Below are positions 48,034 through 56,947 of a stretch of 56,947 nt of DNA, piece after piece (within the stretch, counting starts at the first letter, position 1; every line of letters starts with the position of its first letter). Under the pieces are notes generated by a model. That model made no database searches. It was not told the DNA's origin and saw nothing but the letters and a program-made list of their open reading frames with translations. The stretch is from Lingula anatina (lineage: Eukaryota > Brachiopoda > Lingulata > Lingulida > Lingulidae). The position numbers and the translations under genes are program-made. The DNA lies in NCBI RefSeq assembly GCF_001039355.2, contig NW_019774959.1:160705-217651 (forward strand). The letters are read 5' to 3'.

Positions 48034-51000
48034 ATAGAAATGCACATAAAATCATAAATAAATAAATAATTTATTCATCTGTTCATTTATTTATCTATTT
48101 ATTTACTTATTGATAAAATTGTAATTCATCAATATATTTTAACTTTTTAATCAATTTAAAAATGTCATAAAGATGAGTGAATAAGAAACGTCAAAAATAA
48201 AACATCAAATGAAAAATTTTAATAAATAAATGTCGGACCACCTCTACTAGTAGGTGCCAGTGATCCGCTGTCTCTACCCACCTTTAGCAGACATTGCATC
48301 CAGTGAATTGTAGCCCAGTTTGAGCAGCGCCGTCACCACAATGTCATGGAAGGGAGTGTTACTGGCCAGGATGGCATATCCATCTTGTTCAATGGTGGTG
48401 TCAGGTGCGTCTTGGGCAGCAGCGCCGTCTGGTGGCACCGGGCTCTGGATGTGCTCTACCACACAGTGAATAGGGAGGGATTTGACTGGAATGGAATGAA
48501 CAGACAGTGTATTTACAGGACATGTGCAAATATCTTGTTCAGTTGTGGTGGTGAGTGTATCTTGACCAGTGGCACCATCTGCTGGCAGGACGGGGGGAGG
48601 GAGGGGAGGGGGATGTGTCCCACTATACCAAACTTTGCAAGGTGTTTTTGAATATACCAAGATAATGCTGCCATTTAGCGAAAAGGCTAGAAAAATATGG
48701 CATGGGGGCCAGGGGATGTCCAGGCTAATGGTAATATTGACTTTCAAAAAGCCAGAAATCTCCTTATTTTATTTTCATTTTTTATTTTAATTTTTCTTTA
48801 TTTTTGGCTCCCAAAAAGTAAGAAATCTGCCAAAAGTCAGAAAAATCTCATCCCTGATATATGAATGTGTATACACGCACATTGTATATGTTTGTGCGCT
48901 GCCTGTGCATTTCAACCTTGAAATGGCAAAAGAAACTACTTTACTGGCCTTGTAGTACCAGGTAAAGAAGTTGTCAGGTATTTTATCCTCTGTCCTTTAT
49001 CCCAATTACCTCACACATACTAGTACGTACTCAGTCTGTACATTTCAACCTTGAAGCAAAAGAACTTTAAACCCCATTCTCAAAGACACACCATCAGTCT
49101 TCGTAGATCAACGTAACTGTGCCGGGGCTCTCAAGTGCAATCAGCTTAATTGAATGACACGCCTCATTTGTTTCCAATGTACCTGTATAATCACCAGTTT
49201 CTCTGTATTCTATTTAACACCAGGGCGATGCATGTTAATCTGTTAACATGATTGCAATCTGCGAGAATTCCTGCAGCATTGGGTCAATCCATGTAGACTG
49301 ATGTTTTCTATGGGAATGAGGTCTTAGGGCTCATACAAAACAGTGGACTAACTAGTCCGAGGGTTAAATATGGCGACCCACTACAAAGCTTTCTGTCTAA
49401 TTTGCTACGAGACACTGAATAGATTCCCTGTAGGGAAGAATTCAAGTGGGTCGGCCGTATTTGACCCTCGGGCTAGTTAGTCCGCTGTTCTGAATGCGGC
49501 CTTAGGCACCGCGGATGAGTTAAGACGATGCAGGAAATGTCCAGATTAGCCTGGGCATGTCGCCTGTAACACAGCTGTCAGATACTTAATCCTCCATCCA
49601 GATTACACCAACCCCAAAAACAATGGCGGACCCAGTTCCTTCTCATTACGTAACACACAACATGTAAGCTCGAGGTGCTCGATGACTTTATGCAGGATAT
49701 TTTCAAAGAGTTGCCAGCTTAACTTAATGGAAACAGTGAAGACATGACAATGAATCACACAGAGGTCAGTTTCAAGAAAAACTTTCAACCTCAAAGCCAA
49801 GAAGGGTTACAAATGACTCTCTCTATGAAATATATAATCCTATGCAAATGAAATACATAAGCACCTTTCTTCTTTACTTGACATTAATTTTTTTTCTTTC
49901 ACTACAAACAAAGAAAGGCAATGACTTTGAGCATGGCATGGATTAAAGTGTTAATTGTACTTCAGTATAAACATGTATATAAATCTTTTTACAGAGACAA
50001 AGCCCCTTAAACACTGCGTATAGCCAGCAATTTCAAAAGGGGGGTTGTTTTTATGAAAAAGTGGGCCTTTACCATGAAATCGTTGTGAACCTAGATAAAA
50101 TCCTTACCAGAAAGGACCTTTTCCTGGCAAAAAGGGCTAGTTCATTTGAATCCCTGGAAGCCCCACCCCCCACTACGGTCCTGCACAGTCTACAAGAAAC
50201 TAAAATGAATCACCATCTCTACCTTGCTCACAACTTACCAAAGAAACAGAATTTCAGAATGAAAAAAAAAAAAAAAAAATGAGTTCACATTAAGATTCAG
50301 GGGCGTGACCAGACATTTTAAAATTGTACGCACAGATTTTGAAAATTCCCAGGTACGATTATATTTTGTTAAAATACACTGAATTTATGGAGAATAATAT
50401 CATGGTTGGCTAAAAGAATTGTATACACAGTGCGTCTGTGCGTATGCCTGGTTATGCCCCTGAGATTAACTTAGTCTGAGAAAAGACTTAGTGATATAAG
50501 GTTATTTAACGTGGATTTTTTAAATCTGAGGTAAATGTGAAGGGAGGGAAGTGAAGTAAGAGGAAGGGGGGGGGGCGTGGTGGACCATATCACTTGGTTA
50601 ACTGATAGTATTAATAAGTCTTTTTCTGAACTAACTTTATAATCATGTGAACAAGTCTCAATATTTAACTGAGTTTGTTAGTGTGTGCCTTACAAACCTG
50701 ATGCTTTCCCCATCACAAACACTTTTTAAGTAATACTTTTTTATACTTTGACAGAAACTGAAGTATTTCTCCTCCTAATGCCTGCCTTCTATGTGGAAAC
50801 TGAATTTTGTCGGTATGCTGAAAGGTACATCTGCAAGAAGTAAAAATTTTTGTCGTGGAGAAAAGTTTGTCAGAGTTCAGAAATATGTAACCGGTGCGTC
50901 CTTGAGGCAAATCTGTTCTTAAATGATCCTCATGCAAAGTGATTCATCCTTGTTTTCTTTCAAATACAAATATCCTTCCTAGTGATGCTTTTTATTTATC

Positions 51001-52351
51001 AAAAGTTACTCTCATCCAATAATTTGTCCCCTTTCATAAATGTATCCAATACAACAGTATGTCCCACTGAGGTAGACTATAAGAATTCCTCCGGTGAAGG
51101 ACCCTTCTTCAAGAAAAGACATAATTGCTCCACAAAAAAGGATCAGTCATCCTCCATTGCCATCATGTTCAATTATTGCTGATTACAAAGTCAAACTTAT
51201 TCCAATTTTTTTTTATTTTTTTTCTGTTCCTAGCACTGGCTCCAGTACAACAGAATTCACATTTTTTGAGCAAAACTATTCCAATCAAAAAACATACTCC
51301 TTCTTGCCAACAAAACAAGTCCAAACTTCTCTGATCTTTTTAGATTTGTAATCAGCTTTTTTCTGCTTGTGTGCCCATGTCCATTTTCAATATCCTATAT
51401 AGCAGACAGGCAGGCGAGTTAATCCAATCAAACTGGACCGTCAACGATGTTTATGGCAATGCCAAAAGTGTGGTACACTGTTCATTAACCCTCAGTAATA
51501 AGGTCCAAGTAATTAATTACAAATCACAAATGATTTCTTTTTAGGATTAGTCATTTTAATCCCTGTCCCCTATTAGTGTGAATTGCTTCATAAAAAGTTC
51601 ATAATAAAAAAAAATCTTGATCTGAACTTTTCCAAGTTAGCTGTCAGTAAGAATCTTATTTTCCATTCAAGCAGTTTTTCTTCATTAAAAGTCATCCAGA
51701 TTTGTGATATGCCCCAATACCTATCTGCATACATATACTAAAAGTGTTAGCTATTACAAAATACCAGCTCTTGTTGCAAACTGTTTCCTGTCCTGTCAGA
51801 AGTCAGCACTAGTAAAGAATCTTCAATAAAATTCACACCATTTCAAATATGAATTCCAACTTTCCAATGCGCTCCTCCAACTGTTTTCACCTGCACACTT
51901 TGTGCTTCCACATAATATAAGTACTGTAAACGTTTAAAGCGTATTACTGTACCAACATGAGGGTGCATTCACAATGGGGTCAGTAAAAAAATGTTTTAGT
52001 TCAAACGTACAGGACTAATATCCCTGACTTAAATTTAATTTAATGGTCAGCACAAGCGCACAGGACTGGACGAATAACCAATAACACAATGAACATATCA
52101 CAAAGACACAAAGCCAAGAGTCCTAAAGCACTGAATCAGAATATGTCAAAACCTGTCCTAAACGCACCCCTCACCCCCCTCCCTCCGTCTCCCATCTTTA
52201 CACCTGCTGTCAACTGAAATCCTGCCTAAGCCATCTCATCCTGGACAGGGGATTAACTTCCTCTGCCCTGTTAATCCCCTGGATCAACTATTGATTTAGG
52301 ATTGGCTGCTAATCCCTAATCCTTATTCTTTACCTTGACTTACAGTTCTCA

Positions 52352-52418
<67 letters not shown>

Positions 52419-55400
52419 TGTGTGAGTGTAACCACAAATGCATATATATGTGAATAGGAGTGCACCTGCAAATGCACATGCTTATGTGTATATCTGTTTA
52501 TGTGTGTGCACAAATTGTTTGAAGCTGTTATAATACATGTATGTTGGAGAGTCAACAAAAGAATATTTTGGCATATGTATTTTTATATTATATATACATA
52601 CATACATATATAAAAGTCAATTGTGCAAATAATAATACTCCCATATATACATAGATCTACTGATATGCAGTAATCTCCTCACAAACACAAAAAAAAAAAA
52701 AACATGTACACATAAAGGATTATCAATTTTAGGATATTAAATTAAAAATAATAAAACTTTGATTCAAACATTTCTTCCTTCCAGTCTAAATATTCAAGGT
52801 CACCACTTCACTGTTTGTTCAAAAAGATTAGGTCCCATCCAAAACATTTATTAGTGGAACTACACAAAGCTCCAGATAAGACGGATATGGTGTTTAAATG
52901 AATTCAAAAAGAGCAAAATCTGGCAGGATTATGTTGGAAAACACATCCTGCCATTTGTCTGGTTCAGCTATGATTAACCATAAAGATATGGTACACGTCT
53001 GTTTAATTTCAGGATTATGGACTTGTCTGAAAGCCATTACCTGTGACTACAAGAGGATCTGAAGATATCATGAAGGATTCAGGGGATTTACTTTCTTTTC
53101 CAATCATATAAGGAAAAAGGAGTGTTTACACAATAGTTACTGACCCAACTTTAACTGAATGCCAGGGTTCGGCAACCAAGTGCCATTGTACTTAACTGGA
53201 TCATTTCAGCAGGGTACAGAGCAAATTCTGCTGTTCACCACACTTTCAGTATGATTGCACTTTTATTATTATGGTTTACACATATTACACTAAAAGAAAG
53301 AAGAGAGCGAACTAATTTATACGAGTTCATCATATCAATTGTCACACCAGCACTGGACTAACACAAAGGGACCATTCCCAGAGACGGTCATACTAATTTT
53401 GGATCAAACTATTTCCGAGGGGATTCTCTATTAATTGCAATTAACTTGGGTGGCATAGATGTCTGTCCCACCTACTGAAACTGATAGGGGGTAATTAACT
53501 ATCGTTTGGCAGCTTTAGTAGGCATCCCAGTCGTCTACGCCACTTGAGCTGAAAGCAATTTAGCGTGAGATCCCATGGAGATGGACCGATCCCGTTAGAA
53601 CGATCTAGGGATGGGAACCCAGTCAAAGTTAACGAGTACCTGAAATCTCTTTTGTGTGAACGGTATTATCATTAGCAATTACATTTTTATATATCAACCA
53701 GAGTAGAAAGCCAAAACAACGCAAACTGTATGATTTATGCTCAATTTACATAAATTTTTTTAAAAAAATAATGATAAACCGCCTCTGTCCAAACTGCTTC
53801 TTCCAGTTCCAAATCCAAGAGAAACACACAAAATCCTTTAAAGTAATAAAAAATATTCCACATGGATTAACTAAACACTAGATTTCCTCCTACCTGAAAT
53901 AGCATATCTATCCTATATGTGTTCATATATATATATATATTTTTTTTTTTCCTATAAAAATCCAACCCGTAATTTCAGTCATAATCCAAGCGTTAACTTG
54001 ATGTAGGATTAAACAAATCCCAAGGAGTGACGCAAATGTCAGATTAATATCAAGGGTATGACCGTGTCCCAGAGACTTAGCTTAAGCTCAGATTAGAACT
54101 GGGCTCTAAATATATCTATCTGGTGGAAAAAGATTATGAATAACTGAATCTGGTGAGATTTTTTTCTTTAAAGAATTGAAGTGAGACATTGTTTCTCTTT
54201 TTTTAGATTTTAAAAGACTGTTATTGATAATCTTAATAAATAACTTGACACAGAGTTTACACAGAAAAAAGAAAGCTTTTAGAAACATTTAATTTTGATC
54301 TCAGTAATACATCTGTCAGCTCCCTTTACTATAGTTAATATCAGTACACATAAAATTTTGATTTTTTTTAATGTTTATAAGCTACATTTGGATCATATCA
54401 ACTCTTTTATAAAAATTTGTGAACTACTGCGAAAACTTTTTTTTTATTCCTTCAAAGGATTGGCAGGAATTGATGCTTTTAATAGCTTTTTATTTTAATT
54501 GTCTGAGTATGTTTTATATGCATACATGTTAAATACATCTTCCATCCATCCACCTTTTCATTCATACCAAAGATGAAAGTGTGCCTTAAAAACTCCACAA
54601 AGTTCATTCAATCATTCATTTCTCTTTCTTTTTACAAAAAATGAAAGTGGGCTATTAAAAATCCTCAAAATGCAAGCACTAATGGAACACAACTTTACAT
54701 TGGAGGTCCAATGGGCATAAATACAACAGCCAAATATCCATTTTGTTGGATAAATAAGGCAGATTTACATCTCTATTCATACATTTATTACAATCACATA
54801 TTCTTGAAGATACAATCATTGAAAAATATACATATTTTATTCATGTACACATTTATTCATTTATGCATAATTTTTAATCATCTATTCTCTCTCTCTCTCT
54901 CTCTCTCTTACCCCCAGAGGAAGTACTGGGCTGGGCTACTGCTCTCTCTGGTGAAGGCTGCTGTCCCCACTGAAACTGTTCCCTGGGCAACATGGTGGGC
55001 AGGTTATTCACACTGGGTCTGGGGCCCTGGAATGGATAGATAAAATCACCCATGAAATATATAAAATATACTTGATAACAATGATGAGATGGACATAGGG
55101 ACCATTCCCACAGATATTTGGATCAATCTATCTCCCTGGGGAGTCTCACTAACTTGCTATCAAACTAACCGGCTTAAACGTCTGTCCAGCCTAGTAAAAC
55201 TGTTAGGGGGTAATTATCTTTACCCCTAGCTGGTTCGGTAGGTGTGACAGACATTTAAGCCTCTTGAGCTGATAGCAATTTAGCGTGAACCCCTATGGAG
55301 TTAGGTCGATCTCAGTATGGGAACCCAGTCATAGAATTTAGTGTCAGGCCACAGAATGGACAGACAATATCTATATTCCAGAAAGCAAGGGTGAGATGAC

Positions 55401-55955
55401 CACTAAATGGACAGACAATATTACAAATATATACGCCATGTCCTGTTAGAAATGGGTAGACTGCATTCGCCTGGAAGACGGTCTGGGGGAATGTGCTGGG
55501 CGATCTATTTTGCAGGTCTAAGATAATTTCAGTGGTAGCTGACTGTGTATTAGCATTTTTATAGGCCTGACAGTGTGTTAGGCATGATACAGTTATAATG
55601 CACACACAATGCTGTATCATACCGCACAGGGTGTTCTGCAGTGAGAGCTATAAATACCATACCTGGTGTTCTGCAGTGAGAGCTGTGTCTTAGTAATGTG
55701 ATAGGTCTGACAGTGTGTTAGGTGTGATACAGTTATAATGCACACACAATACCATACCGTACCTGATGTTCTGCAGTGAGCGCTGTCTGTGTATTGGCAG
55801 CCACCCAAGCCTCAGCCAAGGTCTCCATGGCAGCGTGGAAATCCATTCTCAGCTGTCGGCTGTCTACCAGATTACTAGTACACAATGAACACTGCTTGCT
55901 GAGTCCAGCCTGACAGGTACAGCCTGGATTTCTACTTGAGCATCTTAGTTGTTTC
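37567..55955 (-). CDS. dve: Defective proventriculus/Compass-type double homeodomain protein (5' partial)
   Basis: Exons in transcription order: 55955-55763, 55026-54912, 48485-48282, 41372-41246, 40448-40298, 40248-40199, 39934-37567. All phases match and about 1,070 residues are encoded; the first exon lies beyond the window. A ULD (Compass/SATB N-terminal) domain spans three exons: SLPIHCVVEHIQ, NTPFHDIVVTALLKLGYNS, AIQIKNWKPLAFDTITENK and TIDQILGELTNIATLRIKI. A CUTL-like segment follows (LLRLLLSYSQELLLSSGCPL, then TLTLQDILSQIS and FYRWYQDQ). The last exon holds both long homeodomains, an acidic run (EEDDDEEIDVEDDSEDE), a PVDFSLTKR motif resembling CtBP-binding PxDLS, and a Ser-rich region. 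It is known in insects as a midgut, eye and wing patterning repressor and is absent from vertebrates, where SATB genes are the relatives. Confidence 0.88.
37620..37850 (-). other. dve homeodomain 2
   Basis: RTRVFIDPITEIPRLESWFL, then HPSMYEMEKYCDILNSSEYR and LNVRNVQLWFKNHRAKVKR. Helix 3 has the WFKNHRAK recognition pattern. The domain is longer than 60 residues because of an insert between helices, as in other Compass homeodomains. The protein ends 16 residues after it. Confidence 0.85.
39255..39475 (-). other. dve homeodomain 1
   Basis: RPRMRVNFDPHYEVPRLLYW, then HPNRTQMEAYVAKLNSLP and DVTNIMYWFKNLRAARRRI. It is divergent and over-long, and is the closest match to the single homeodomain at 32867-33252. 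Confidence 0.85.
40199..40248 (-). other. 50-nt internal exon of dve, inferred from phase
   Basis: Without it the exon ending at 40298 (phase 0) cannot join the exon starting at 39934 (phase 2). On the minus strand, CATATCAATCAG|GTGTCAG at 40249/40248 and AACTT|GTAAGG at 40199/40198 bound an open 50-nt segment (VSVSDVFDEIRHCLINL) that repairs the frame and aligns with LVKRMVLDLLKEMN of the downstream CUTL module. Confidence 0.75.
45459..45486. repeat. (GA)n microsatellite
   Basis: Pure GA dinucleotides in the dve intron. Confidence 0.95.
46902..47031. repeat. Two (AAAT)n microsatellite blocks
   Basis: Blocks at 46902-46945 and 46971-47031, separated by AGTACAAGATGCTAATAATT; the second is followed by a copy of ACAAGATGCTAA, so the array includes a local duplication. 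Confidence 0.95.
47965..48070. repeat. (AAAT)n microsatellite
   Basis: About 70 bp of AAAT, then a second short block. On the minus strand it reads as a TTTA repeat that encodes an apparent Leu/Phe/Ile/Tyr peptide with no biological meaning. Confidence 0.95.
48282..48485 (-). other. dve ULD exon with inserted DGAAAQD linker
   Basis: Acceptor CATTCCAG at 48486-48493, phase 1 at both ends. Between SLPIHCVVEHIQ and YAILASNTPFHDIVVTALL sits a linker (SPVPPDGAAAQDAPDTTIEQ) that recurs in degenerate form just upstream in the intron. Confidence 0.85.
49069..49326. mobile_element. CTTA-type MITE, copy 7 (divergent)
   Basis: Ends AACCCCATTCTCAAAGAC and TATGGGAATGAGGTC, with poorly preserved inner arms. 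Similar inner sequence occurs after copy 5. Confidence 0.55.
49327..49502. mobile_element. Foldback MITE with TTA target duplication
   Basis: The left end carries CAGTGGACTAACTAGTCCGA and then GGGTTAAATATGGC. The right end, read in reverse, carries CAGCGGACTAACTAGCCCGA and then GGGTCAAATACGGC, giving arms of about 55 bp. TTA occurs on both sides. A 3-bp TTA duplication suggests PIF/Harbinger. Confidence 0.75.
52353..52430. repeat. (GT)n microsatellite
   Basis: About 65 bp of pure GT followed by GTGA-interrupted units. Confidence 0.95.
53367..53630. mobile_element. CTTA-type MITE, copy 8
   Basis: Starts GGACCATTCCCAGAGACGG and ends GATGGGAACCCAGT. CAAAG is repeated on both sides (53365-53369 and about 53624-53628). 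The inner core TAGGGGGTAATTAACTATCG matches copies 4 and 9. Confidence 0.75.
54886..54908. repeat. (CT)n microsatellite next to a dve splice donor
   Basis: CT dinucleotides end 4 bp from the GTAAGA donor of exon 55026-54912, so the pre-mRNA has a GA-rich run immediately downstream of the donor. Confidence 0.9.
55095..55332. mobile_element. CTTA-type MITE, copy 9
   Basis: GGACCATTCCCACAGATATT at the left and GTATGGGAACCCAGT at the right, with CATAG directly repeated on both sides. Full-length and close to copies 6 and 8. It lies in a dve intron. Confidence 0.8.
55560..55765. repeat. Local tandem duplication of a dve exon end and donor
   Basis: GGTGTTCTGCAGTGAGAGCT occurs at about 55629 and 55662, matching GATGTTCTGCAGTGAGCGCT at the real exon end (55765-55784). 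The intervening CTGACAGTGTGTTAGG and CAGTTATAATGCACACACAA are also repeated. Confidence 0.75.
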
Positions 55956-56947
55956 CTATAAAATAGTAGTTCAGAAAATATTAAAGAAAAATTGAACGTT
56001 GCCTCCATACCTCTATGCCTGTAAGTGTATTATTTATTTTATTCTATAGCCATGTGTTAAACACTTTCTTAAGTGAAAGAAAATGTAATATATTTTAACA
56101 ATATTTTGCCATGTTCACCAAATCCATTCTTGATTTTGTTCAACATTTTGATTTGGTTGATATCTTCCCCATGTACATTAAAATGTATTCTGGCATAGAG
56201 TAAGGCTAAGAACACTATAAAATTAATATATAAAGAAGTGATTTATGATGCTGAACTTGTAAAAGTAGACCTATGTCTTCGTAAAAAGGAGCGGATTAGT
56301 CTCCTTTTTTGGTAGCTCTCTAAATGGCAGTGCTATCGTATAAGCCAGTTGGCAGATTTTTAATTTGCATTTCAGATAGCACTACAATTCATTGTAAGTT
56401 GGGGAATGTTTCCTGCCCAGAAACAGTGTATGAAATGGCCGCCTGCCCGCCAGCCCGAGGCTGGTAACTTTCAGGCCGGGCGGGTAAGATTTGCAGATTA
56501 CCCGCCCGACGGGCTGGCTGTTTTTACAGCCTATTTTCACCTTTTATTTTGTCTATGTTCACAAGCGATTTCAGCAAAATATCAAATAAACTCACTGTTT
56601 TCACCCACTTTCATAGAAGCAAAGAACTAACCATAGCTTGCAATCGAACGCTCGTATCGAAATGTAACCAACAGTCTCCCTCTCAGTGGCCTCGTTTTCG
56701 AAGTTCTGTCTGTGTGATATGAAGTTGAAAGACAATTTGAAACGAGGCACAATGTTCTTAACCAGCTTCAGTGCACAGCAGATAACGTTACGTCATTGTT
56801 TTGTGTAGAGGAGATACCGCGAGTAGCAATTTGTAGGTTGAGAGTAATAAAAATGTGAAAGTATAAAAAGTTATGATATTGATTAAATCGACTTATAGGT
56901 ACATGAAGTGCTTATAATCAACAGTAATAAAGGCAATGGAGGCAAAT
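55956..56947. other. dve intron or upstream DNA at the window edge
   Basis: No exon recognised. It contains a GC-rich nested hairpin at 56449-56518 in otherwise AT-rich DNA. Confidence 0.5.

Larger units (their letters stand above)
41373..48281 (-). other. dve intron, 6.9 kb
   Basis: It splits the ULD domain. Apart from microsatellites (GA at 45459-45486, AAAT at 46902-47031 and 47965-48070, poly-C at 47476-47489) I see no exon or element ends. Long introns in developmental regulators often hold enhancers; none can be identified from this sequence alone. Confidence 0.6.
48486..54911 (-). other. dve intron, 6.4 kb
   Basis: It contains two CTTA-type MITEs, a TTA-flanked foldback and a long (GT)n tract. 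No exon was recognised. Confidence 0.6.

Noticed and set aside
47865-48047. Hydrophobic peptide rich in Ile, Tyr, Leu and Phe
   Set aside because: It is a translation of the (AAAT)n microsatellite.
1-56947. tRNA, rRNA or other structured RNA genes
   Set aside because: No cloverleaf with A and B boxes or rRNA-like stretch was recognised by eye; a covariance-model scan would be needed to exclude small ones.

Overview
The window is animal nuclear DNA: AT-rich, with intron-split genes carrying GT/AG junctions, long introns, many microsatellites and several families of short DNA transposons. The genes present suggest a marine invertebrate, most likely a spiralian such as a mollusc, brachiopod or annelid: a defective-proventriculus/Compass double-homeodomain gene, a large HELZ2-like gene with ZU5 and CARD ends, and animal ketohexokinase and ABT1/ESF2 genes. 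The species cannot be named from this sequence. An isolated N at 6617 and a 9-N gap at 18006-18014 show draft assembly; the stretch around 6617 is probably mis-assembled.

Layout. (1) 181-22080, plus strand: a very large gene, 5'-incomplete, with about 20 exons. Its domains in order are SF1/UPF1-type helicase 1, cold-shock-like/OB region plus RNB exoribonuclease, SF1 helicase 2, ZU5, a UPA-like region, a linker and a C-terminal CARD. The first three modules are the HELZ2 architecture; the last three are the order found in the FIIND-CARD part of NLRP1 and CARD8. (2) 22081-25111: spacer between convergent genes, with foldback elements. (3) 25112-29159 (or to 29479), minus strand: ketohexokinase in seven exons, with two phase-matched alternative first exons. 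(4) 29735-31405, plus strand: ABT1/ESF2, head-to-head with ketohexokinase across a short shared promoter region. (5) 32867-34449, minus strand: three exons encoding a CUTL domain and one Compass-type homeodomain. (6) 37567-55955, minus strand: the main dve/Compass gene, 5'-incomplete, with ULD and CUTL regions and two long homeodomains; it includes a 50-nt exon recognised from splice phase.

Mobile DNA. A MITE family with palindromic GATCGATC-rich ends and CTTA/CTAA-type target duplications is present about nine times. One copy supplies the stop codon of the CARD gene. There are also a 1.36-kb TIR element, a perfect 29-bp-arm hairpin with an 8-bp target duplication, a TTA-flanked foldback and a LINE reverse-transcriptase remnant.

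How the genes might work: gene 1 would join RNA unwinding and 3'-5' RNA decay to a CARD signalling tail, which suggests an RNA-sensing innate immune protein (inference). Ketohexokinase acts in fructose metabolism, ABT1 in small-subunit ribosome biogenesis, and the Compass genes in transcriptional patterning.
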